Of a stretch of 64,000 bases of DNA, positions 55,387 through 64,000 are shown one piece after another. The notes beneath the pieces are model-generated. The model had not been told where the DNA came from. It did not search any database and saw only the letters and a program-made list of their open reading frames with translations. The stretch comes from Henckelia pumila (taxonomy: Eukaryota > Streptophyta > Magnoliopsida > Lamiales > Gesneriaceae), in NCBI RefSeq assembly GCF_033568475.1, contig NC_133122.1:111492289-111556288 (forward strand). The letters are read 5' to 3'. A program made the translations under genes and the position numbers. How positions within the stretch are numbered: the first letter of the stretch is position 1; every line of letters starts with the position of its first letter.

Positions 55387-58300
55387 TGTAACGTCCCGTA
55401 TTCTAGAACATTTAATAAAATAGTTGCGGAAAAGGTTGAAATTTTTTTTCATAACTTAAAAGTCATACAGCGAGTGCATCACACCAATTCCAAAAGAATT
55501 TAAAATCTAAATCTTTAACAATAGAACTCATGACTCCGTGTTCACGAAGTCTAATAAACACTGATGCAACTCAATAACAAAGACCATTTAAAATACGGCA
55601 CGTAAAAACTTACTACTAACATTTAAATAGGAAAAGGGAATGTGAATTCAATTAATTATTATATAAATAAAATACAGTTGAAAGCAATTGAGAAACTCAC
55701 TTAACAACTATCAAACTGAAATGAATATTTAAAAGACGAACCATTTGAGATCCTCAAAACTCATCTTTAGAAGACTGACCATGAAAATAATTAAACCATT
55801 ACTTTTGAACATCGTAAATAAAATATTGTAACAACATAACATAAATAAACATAGGTAAATATTTTCTTTTTAAATACATCAAAGCTTTTGAACTATTGTG
55901 TCATGCAATGTCTTCGCCTCTTGGACTCTTCAGCCGTGCTACCAAAGCTTTTTAAATCAAAACTGCTAAAACATCTGCACCATTCAAGTATAGTGAGTCT
56001 AAAGGACTCAGCAAGATTAAAATATACATATCGATGTCATTATAGCTTCAAAATAATTTAAACTTAAAATGACTTGAACATACATAACATGATACCTTGA
56101 ACTTGAAGAATTTTTAACGTAAACATCATGGAACTTTAAACTTAAAATCTTGAACATGAACTTCAAAACTCTTAAAAGATGCAAGAAACTTAAACTTGGA
56201 CATCAACTTACTTAACTTAAATCTTGAAAGTATACCTCATGCATATTCTCAAAACTTTACCATTTCATTCTTAAATGAACGTTTACACATAACATCTAAT
56301 GTAAATCATGCAATTTGAGCATACAATTATTCATGAACATAAACCATGAACATAACATAAAAACTTATCACTTTGGGGTGATGAATTATGTGAAATTGTG
56401 GCAACCTTCATAATGGGCACATTCATCTTTCTTTCCTGTTGATCAACAAGCATATGGCACTAAGCCTCATAACATTCGTTCATTCCTTTTCGGAGGCTCC
56501 TCCAGATCTCATCTCGGAAGACCTAACCCGTACATTGAGCCGTATTTGGGAGGGCTGCTCCGGAGCCCAAACCGGAGCACCGTTCCCGTATTGCCACCAC
56601 AAAGACACATAAGACATCAAAATATTTTCATGCATCAACATATTATATCTTCATAATTCAACATAGCATTATTCATTCATGCTTCATCATTTTCATTTCA
56701 TCAACATATCATTTCATCCATCCTGAAGCATCATTGAAACATCATAATTTCCATCTTAACTTTTGTTTCATGAACATAAAACTTTACTCGATAACTTCGT
56801 GCATGTAATAAATGATAAAAATCATACTTTCATATTGAACATAGGTTTCATGAAAGAAACTTAGACATTTACATGCATCACATAGCATAATCGATCCACG
56901 TAAGTCGTTCTTGTCGTTCTTGACTTAAAACATGAAACTTTTTGCATAGAAACTCTTAAATATATTTTAGAAGCCTTAAAAGATCATAACCATGAATTTA
57001 GGACCCTAAAATAAAATATTAAAATCATAAATTTCGAATGAAAGGGGCTCCCGCTCAACTTCTAGGCGCGGGCACGCCTGACCTGCGCAACTGGTTCATT
57101 TTGCTCGCTCCAAAACTCTATTCCTAAATCAGAATCTGAAAAAGTGGTAAACATGAAAGCTGTAGATCTTGATCTTGGCTTTCGAATGCCGAAAACCGCA
57201 CCTAAAATAGATTTTTCAGTAAAATGTTATACTGATTCCCCCGAGATGTGTCACTGCCGGAAAGTCAAAACATTTGACACACTTCGGAGCGATTTTGGCC
57301 AATCTTCCAAACTGATTTTGATAAAACTCAAAACACAAAAGTTGTAGATAAATAAGTTAATTTGCAAATAGAATTGGCCTCATATCATTTGGATCAATAC
57401 ACTAATTTTTATCCTCAAAATCATAACAAGTATCGGTATTCCAGTGTCACCGGATACAACTTCAACACTTTAACTTCAAACATATACTTCTTTTACCCAA
57501 AATCCTAACTTCATAAATCATCAAAACTCATTTTCTTGTTATTGAAAATGGATTAACTAACTTCAAAACACTAAAATATTAAATGATTTTGCTTCAAAAC
57601 TTTTAAACCGTAAATACTATCAAAATTTCTCAACTTCTTCAAAATCTCAAAAATTCATTTTATTTCAATTAAACATCAATTTCTCACCTTTAAAACTTTC
57701 AATAACATCATAATCTCACCTTTAAAACTTCCAATAACATCATAATCTTCAAAAGAATTATTATTTTCTACATATCTATCAAAAACTTGTCAAGAACGAC
57801 CACGCTTCACAAGTTCAAAACTTCATAACTTGATACTCGTAATTTCATGCTTCTTCAAAATCATAAACCATTAAAACATGCACATAAACATACATTTTCA
57901 TATTAAAATAATTATAATCTTGAATGGGTTTCAAAACCTTAAAATACTTGTTGAAAAACTTGCCTTAACCGTATATGGAGTTTATCCGGATTCTTGGCAA
58001 CGAGCTAGCCTTGGCACGAGTGGACTTGGAAGCTTGGATTACCTTGGAAGATGAAGAACCGCAGGAGAAAGACTCCAAAGAAGAAGATGAGGAAAATGAT
58101 AGAGGAAGGGGGGGAATTACGTGAGGTAGAGAGTAATGGGGTGGGGTAGAGGGTAGATAGATGGAAATGATAGGAATTAATACGACATGTGTGGTGTTGG
58201 ATACATAAAACGTAGTCAGTTCAACACGCCTAAAATCGGATTATTGAGATATTCTCTTCTCGAGGTTAAAAATAAAATTATGGCAATATTATACTCAAAA

Positions 58301-58632
58301 TACTCGTAAGAATATTTCTTATGATCTCGTGCATAGGTTAGTCTCGTTCCTTCTGTCCAAAATTAATTCAAACGTGAAAACATTTAAATATCTTGTAAGG
58401 CATAAATATGTATTAGATATATACCTAACATCAAATAATTTAAATCATAACTCTACACTTCATAATTAAAGTGCATAAAACAATTAAAATCATTTAACAT
58501 AACACATGAAATCATTTAATTAAGAATAAGTATTAAATCTTGATTAAATAAAATAAAATAAAATAACTTAAAACTCATTTAAAATTCTTTTAATAAATCA
58601 TGAATAGATTTAGGAATTTTTCGGGTATTACA
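55387..58632 (-). repeat. 3' LTR of F, copy 2
   Basis: 3246 bp, ending ATTACA at 58632. Closer to the LTR at 46834 than to its own partner at 60025. Confidence 0.85.
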
Positions 58633-60024
58633 ATCTACCCTCCTTAAAGTAATTTTGTCCTCGAAATTTGACTGATCAATCTCCAAAATTATAAAATTTT
58701 CCTCAACTAATCCATACAATCCCACACTTACATGTCTAGTTTCCAATATTATTGTCTTATAAATCAACAATATGCTGCGCACTCTGATAAAAATTTATCG
58801 TTCTTATTTACAATTCTAATCTTATCAAATCAAAATATATCTGTTCGAATCTGCCACGAATCCGCTTGAAGATTTAATTCAGATCGAAACATATCTTTTT
58901 ATGTCGGCCATGAATCTGCTTTAAGACTTAATTCAGATCACCAAAATCCTCAATATCTTCAGACACGTGATTTTTACTCAAACGCTAGTTAAAAGTCAAA
59001 GAAAACGGTAACAAAACGACTTGTTTTCTTCTTATTTTGCCCTATAAATTTGATCACAAAACAAATTTCAATCACACTCAACTTACCCTTCGCACACAAG
59101 GTATTTCTCCAAGAACTCAAAGAAGAAGAAGATGACATTTTTAATGTTATTCATTGAAACCATCATGATTATCCTTCTCATGTACCTTGTATTTACCGGT
59201 GAATATCCACCCGAACTTTTTTATTTGTTCTTACAAATGCTTGTACTCCTTTTTCTTCCATTATATTGTATTGTCGTAATAATAGAGCTTAATTAAACCC
59301 AATCAAATTCTCAAATTCATCTGCTAAAACTTAGCATTCAAAGTATTAATTTCAAAAATAAGTTTGTTCCAACAAACTTAACCTTGTAAATTTCAAAAGT
59401 AATTTCACACGTCAACAAATTTTCGTCTAAAGCTTAATCCAAAATCATTCTTCTTAAAATCCAAAGCAACAAAAATCGAGAACATTCCTCGTCAACTAGT
59501 ATATCCTATACAACAAGGTTTCCCAATTTGAAATCTAATTATTATCTTACATTTCTCATGGTGCAAGTATAACATCAAACGAAAAATAATCTTAGTTGTA
59601 ATGCCCAAAGAAGGAATTTTTCATCAATAAATCCCGTGCCCTCATAAAATCTTTTATTCCAACAATAGTATCCAAAGTATAGCACATTCAAATCGAAAAA
59701 TGATCACTTAATTTATCCAAACAAGATATTACTATTAACCAAATTTAGAAAGTAACATTAATTTAAATTCATGTCTTTGAACAATGATCATTATTTCCTC
59801 AAGATGCTCTTAATCAAGTAAAGTTCGTTACGATCACAAATCCAAAATCCATTAAACACATGAAAAATTTTCTTTTGAAAATCACACCCGATCATAACTG
59901 TAAGAGAAAACACAATTTAAAATTTCAAACATTAAACTTACAGTCATGGAGGTAGGAGCATTCGAGTCCTTGACGAGATTGCACACACGAACTATATCCC
60001 AGAGCCAATTGCTCTGATACCAAC
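58633..60024. other. Internal region of F, copy 2
   Basis: Same layout as 50077-51469: PPT and pol stub, TATA box at 59043, small ORF, and primer site GCTCTGATACCA at 60011-60022. Confidence 0.7.
59132..59296 (+). CDS. Small two-helix membrane ORF antisense in F, copy 2
   Basis: 54 codons, same as 50576-50740 with no difference seen by eye, including the TATAAAT box at 59043. The leader shows at least one change (TCTTATTTTGCCC against TACTTCTTTTGCCC). Two predicted membrane helices and no known domain. Confidence 0.4.
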   Translation: MTFLMLFIETIMIILLMYLVFTGEYPPELFYLFLQMLVLLFLPLYCIVVIIELN

Positions 60025-60874
60025 TGTAACGTCCCGTATTCTAGAACATTTAATAAAATAGTTGCGGAAAAGGTTGGAAAAAATTTTCATAACTTAAAAG
60101 TCATACAGCGAGTGCATCACACCAATTCCAAAAGAATTTAAAATCTAAATCTTTAACAATAGAACTCATGACTCCGTGTTCACGAAGTCTAATAAACACT
60201 GATGCAACTCAATAACAAAGACCATTTAAAATACGACACGTAAAAACTTACTACTAACATTTAAATAGGAAAAGGGAATGTGAATTCAATTAATTATTAT
60301 ATAAATAAAATACAGTTGAAAGCAATTGAGAAACTCACTTAACAACTATCAAACTGAAATGAATATTTAAAAGACGAAGCATTTGAGATCCTCAAAACTC
60401 ATCTTTAGAAGACTGACCATGAAAATAATTAAACCATTACTTTTGAACATCGTAAATAAAATATTGTAACAACATAACATAAATAAACATAGGTAAATAT
60501 TTTCTTTTTAAATACATCAGAGCTTTTGAACTATTGTGTCATGCAATGTCTTCGCCTCTTGGACTCTTCAGCCGTGCTACCAAAGCTTTTTAAATCAAAA
60601 CTGCTAAAACATCTGCACCATTCAAGTATAGTGAGTCTAAAGGACTCATCAAGATTAAAATATACATATCGATGTTATTATAGCTTCAAAATAATTTAAA
60701 CTTAAAATGACTTGAGCATACATAACATGATACCTTGAACTTGAAGAATTTTTAACGTAAACATCATGGAACTTTAAACTTAAAATCTTGAACATGAACT
60801 TCAAAACTCTTAAAAGATGCAAGAAACTTAAACTTGGACATCAACTTACTTAACTTTAAATCTTGAAAGTATAC
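60025..60874 (-). repeat. 5' LTR of F, copy 2, interrupted by element D
   Basis: First 850 bp of the LTR. Broken at GAAAGTATAC, where the other copies continue CTCATGCATATTC. Confidence 0.9.
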
Positions 60875-62162
60875 TGACCGGCTATTTCGGTATGAATAAA
60901 ATTCTACTGGCAAGCGAACCAGGTCAAATTATAATAAAGTGGACAACGGTCCAGATGTCGAACCCACAGGGACTGTAAAAATATGATTACCAAAATATAT
61001 TTATTTCTACTTAATCTAGGCTAATTAAAAAGAGCGATTTCAAGTTTTTAAACTAATAACTAAAATTGCAATAAAACTCAAATTAATTAAAATAAAGCTG
61101 GAATATTTTGGATTACTTAAAATTTGGGAAAAACTTCGATCAAGGACACACGTAGGTACTAGACAATTCACACAACAAACAATCTATCTAAGATATCAGA
61201 CTTAATCATAATTTACGGGAATTTACCTAAATTGTTCGAAAGACTATTTCTAGAACAATCAAACCTATTCAAATTTGATGGATTAATATTTCATAATTCT
61301 AATCAAATCCAAATGCATAAACACTGAGAAAATTCAGTAAACACCTAAACCGCATAATGAAACCGAATTCTATTTCTAGTCAGTTTTACACTATGTTGAA
61401 AACCAAAGTGATCGAATTCGAAACCTCCTCTGTACAAATTGGAATCGATTAACAAGCAAACAAATAACTGGCCAAGAAATTTGTAAGGCAAAGATAAATC
61501 TGATAATCAATAAACTCAATTAAGTCTGAAAATCTCAAATAAATAAATCAAGTTTTTACATAAACTGTCTGGCCCAATCACGTGGCCTTGATCGAAATAA
61601 AGAAACTACTCACTAATAAACATAATTCATAATCCAAAATTAAAAACATAAAATAAAAATACTAGAATAGCAGAAAATCTGAAGAACTCGCTCCTAGCCG
61701 CCGCCTGTGCTCCCCAAAAGATCCAAAAATCCGGAAAAAGAGCATAAAAATTCTATTTATAGGGCCGCGCCAATTGGAATCCAATTCAAACTAAAAATCT
61801 CGAAACTTAGGTCATGCGGACACGCGCGCGCGCGCTTAGGACGTCTCGCGCGCGCGTAGTGTTAAAAAACAGCGAATTCTCAATCAACTCGCGCGCGCGT
61901 GCGAAGGAGCTCGCGCGCGCGCGGCTTTCCTCTAAGCTCTCTGGTCATCCCTTCTGCGCACGCGCGAGAAAGAGGCTCTCGCGCGCGCGGCTTTAACGCA
62001 CAGAAATCCCAAATTTTGATTAATTTCCTACAAAATTCAACCAGGTGAGTCTAATGCAAACACATAACATAAAACACTAATAAAACTAACGAAAAATAAC
62101 TTAAATTCATGCAAACTAAACACAAAATGCTATAAAATAATGCATACTAAATACACTTATCA
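60875..62162 (-). repeat. 3' LTR of element D
   Basis: 1288 bp, plus-strand ends TGACCGGCTATTTCGG and ATACACTTATCA. The ends resemble LTR B (TGACCGACGATTTCGG). It has three CG-rich stem-loops at 61822-61985. Confidence 0.88.
61822..61985 (-). repeat. Three CGCGCG stem-loops in LTR D
   Basis: Stem 1: 61822-61832 with 61847-61857 (11 bp). Stem 2: 61890-61899 with 61912-61921 (10 bp). Stem 3: 61961-61969 with 61977-61985 (9 bp, CGCGCGAGA). The alternating CG runs could also adopt Z-form or slip. ORFs here (Arg/Ala-rich) are not genes. Confidence 0.85.
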
Positions 62163-62199
62163 ACACCCCAAACTTAAACCTTGCTCGCCCTCGAGCAAG
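62163..62199 (-). promoter_or_regulatory. Hairpin plus main polypurine tract, element D
   Basis: On the minus strand, CTTGCTCG / CGAGCAAG stem (62180-62199, loop AGGG) then GTTTAAGTTTGGGGTGT and the LTR start TGATAAGTG. Confidence 0.85.
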
Positions 62200-62919
62200 A
62201 CATGCAAAAACAACATGCAAACAAAAACATAAGTGAGGACAAGTCATGACTGTGCAAAACCTCTGAGAAGTTCAAGTACCAACAAAAATCACCGAATTGC
62301 TCTCAACTTTTCATAAGACATCTTCGATTTAACGTGAACGTGTGTGTGTGAAATGTCATTCCAGTTTCATGCAACTTAGACTGAATTCATCTCAAATCTT
62401 CTTAGCGGCCTATGACAAATCAGTGTAAGTTTTACTCTTCAAGTGTCTCCTCCTCTCAACAATCCTCTAGCACAAGCACACTTCCCTTGAGAATAAACAC
62501 GCACCGCCGGATTTTGCACCCGACTATTGTTAAGCCCCATTATTACCCGCAAACTTAGCTATAACTTGATAGGATTAGAATTTCAACCCCCTCGTCTATA
62601 GCCCGGATGGAGCATCAATCCCATTGAACCCGCAGACTTAGCTATGGAACAGTAATTAGGATTTCAATCACTCTCCAAGCCCGGATGGAATTGTTAGTAA
62701 ATTTTTTAAAAAAAATTTGGTTATTTTTAGGAAAACACCCCCATTTTATCCGCAAACTTAGCCATGGATTTCAATTCCGAAACCACAACCCGGATGGAGA
62801 TGTTAATTTTCAAAAATTTTATCCAATCCCATTGATTTTTTTTTTTTTCGCAAACTTAGTCACAACTAAGATAGGATTGAAAGATCAATCCCCTCGTCTA
62901 TGACCCGGATGGAATTGGC

Positions 62920-62970
<51 letters not shown>

Positions 62971-63381
62971 TTTTCAAAAAAAACTGGTGCGCTCAAGATC
63001 ATCAATGTAGTGCTAGAAATCATCGAAAATCAAAAACACAATCAAGATCAACAAACCACCTATTGTCGTGCAATGGTCAAACAGTCAGAAATTTCATCAA
63101 TTCTTTCGCTACAATCCACTGGTTTGACATGAGTGCATAAAATATTCACGGTTTAACCTACAGTTTCTCATGTCCAGTCAAGAGCAAAAAATTTTCAAAA
63201 ATCCATTTTTTCAACAAAAACATCATCATCATTGGCAATCATGACTCAGTACACAAGCAACAAAATGAAATGCCATGTTTACGAACTGGATGCAACTACG
63301 ACATAATGAACACAAATAGAATGACAAAAAACATGATAACTAAATAACTAAACACCAAACATGATAACTAAATAACTAAAC
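62200..63381 (-). other. Conserved noncoding module with CCCGGATGGA repeats, element D
   Basis: CCCGGATGGA occurs at about 62602, 62681, 62790 and 62905, each near CGCAAACTTAGC or CGCAGACTTAGC and ATTTCAATCCC, so the unit is repeated about four times. (TA)n at about 62925-62967. No coding signal. Confidence 0.75.
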
Positions 63382-63419
63382 ACCCCCCCAAACTTATCAA
63401 AAGCATTGCCCTCAATGCT
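63382..63419 (-). promoter_or_regulatory. Internal hairpin plus polypurine tract, element D
   Basis: On the minus strand, AGCATTG / CAATGCT stem (63402-63419, loop AGGG) is followed by TTTGATAAGTTTGGGGGGGTG. Confidence 0.75.
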
Positions 63420-63520
63420 TCAGAAAGACACAAACACAAGAACAACAAATAAACAAAGAACACATGAAATGCAAAACAAAAAACAGAATGCACAAAACAT
63501 AAAAGAAAATCCCCTGGTGA

Positions 63521-64000
63521 CTAGTCGTCGTCTGCCTCGTCGGGAATGGAGGGATCCTGTGGGGCGACCGGAGCATATGGAGGTGGTACGGTGGACTGGA
63601 ATGGGAATGGAGGTGGGTAAAGCGGAGCCGCTGGAAAGCCCGAAGTATCAAGTCCCAATTGCGTCGCCATGCTGCGCATAATGTCTTCCACATTATGTAA
63701 GTGAGTGGAAGTAGCCTGAAAATAACTCATGACATAGTGATCAAAAGCCGAGCTCTCGATGGCCATGTCTTGCGCGGTGCGGCGAGGAGGAGATGCTTGA
63801 GGTGTTGGTCGACTTCTAGAAGAACTCCCCACTTGAGGCTGACCGCTACAAAATTCTAAATTGCGCTTTGCTTGTTTAGATATAGCAAGCTTCGCATCGA
63901 CGGTCTTGAAAGGTGGGAGCCACTCCTCATCGGAACTAATCGGCACACCCGCCTGGCGACATAGGGCTGTGATTGTATGGGGAAAATAGAGACCAACCGT
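63521..64000 (-). CDS. Late (env-like) ORF of element D, C-terminal part
   Basis: The frame is open to the window edge; the visible part reads TVGLYFPHTITALCRQAGVP, then ISSDEEWLPPFKTVDAKLAI, and ends PDEADDD with a stop at 63521. The ALCRQAGVP...D...W block is typical of the ORF downstream of pol in plant Athila-like elements, often annotated as a putative plant transposon protein. The C-terminus is Pro-rich (FPAAPLYPPPFPFQ). No membrane segment is visible in this part, so an envelope role is not supported here. The N-terminus lies outside the window. Confidence 0.7.
   Translation of the reverse strand, partial: TVGLYFPHTITALCRQAGVPISSDEEWLPPFKTVDAKLAISKQAKRNLEFCSGQPQVGSSSRSRPTPQASPPRRTAQDMAIESSAFDHYVMSYFQATSTHLHNVEDIMRSMATQLGLDTSGFPAAPLYPPPFPFQSTVPPPYAPVAPQDPSIPDEADDD

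Larger units (their letters stand above)
53236..60874. repeat. 8.55-kb tandem duplication, copy 2 (to element D)
   Basis: Begins CATGGTAACTTATGCC, equal to 44686 onward, and runs to the insertion of element D at 60874. If the duplication is simple, the F LTR should continue on the far side of D. Confidence 0.9.
60875..64000 (-). mobile_element. Athila-like element D, 3' half, runs off window
   Basis: LTR at 60875-62162, main hairpin-PPT, conserved noncoding module, internal hairpin-PPT and the end of the late ORF, all on the minus strand. Left target duplication TATAC (60870-60874). Pol, gag and the 5' LTR lie beyond 64000. Confidence 0.88.

Noticed and set aside
61814..61996. Arg/Ala-rich ORF in LTR D
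   Set aside because: Encoded by the CG-alternating stem-loops; not protein-like.
63521..64000. Viral-type envelope gene
   Set aside because: No membrane segment or cleavage site is visible in the part shown; only resemblance to the late ORF of Athila-like elements.

Overview
This is a gene-poor, transposon-dense stretch of a plant nuclear genome, most likely a eudicot. The signs are AT-rich sequence full of Ty3/gypsy (Athila-like and Tekay-like) and Ty1/copia LTR elements, CACTA transposons, plant-type primer-binding sites (tRNA-Asp, initiator tRNA-Met), a plant tRNA-Pro(AGG) gene and GT-AG introns. The species cannot be named from the sequence alone.

Layout. 1-2169: 3' end and truncated LTR of an Athila-like element (C, + strand). 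2414-9559: complete Athila-like element A (+), TSD GTGGT, with broken gag and an open protease ORF but no RT, RNase H or integrase. 9798-24659: Athila-like element B (- strand), TSD ACATG, carrying only a degenerate gag-like ORF. A young Ty1/copia element (12128-21729, +, TSD CCTCC) is nested in B. 24665-26275: LTR fragment and a tandem array of about 150-bp units. 26276-30013: a non-TE island with a tRNA-Pro gene and a spliced 61-codon gene for a putative small secreted peptide. 30014-34186: CACTA transposon (TSD ATC) with no transposase but with fragments of at least four host genes (WRKY group I, RBM48, ArfGAP, ribosomal protein S18). 35098-38141: Tekay-like LTR and decayed internal DNA (G, -). 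38142 to about 43090: second CACTA-type end and captured SIN3-like and remorin exons. 43088-60874: Tekay-like element E (-), interrupted by a Tekay-derived LARD-like element F (3.24-kb LTRs, 1.39-kb internal). The E-F block is present twice as an 8.55-kb tandem duplication. 60875-64000: 3' half of another Athila-like element (D, -) inserted in F and running off the window.

The elements act as nested layers. D sits in F, F sits in the E LTR, copia sits in B, and A and B sit in older repeat DNA. Only the tRNA gene and the small-peptide gene look like working host genes. The most unusual signals are structural. (i) The Athila-like elements carry two hairpin-plus-polypurine-tract modules each (the second lies outside the window for C). 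(ii) Sets of about three GC-rich stem-loops sit at the same place in each Athila-like LTR but have unrelated stem sequences. (iii) Two CACTA elements carry multi-gene cargo. (iv) A 54-residue two-helix ORF with its own TATA box lies antisense in the LARD and is identical by eye in both duplicate copies.
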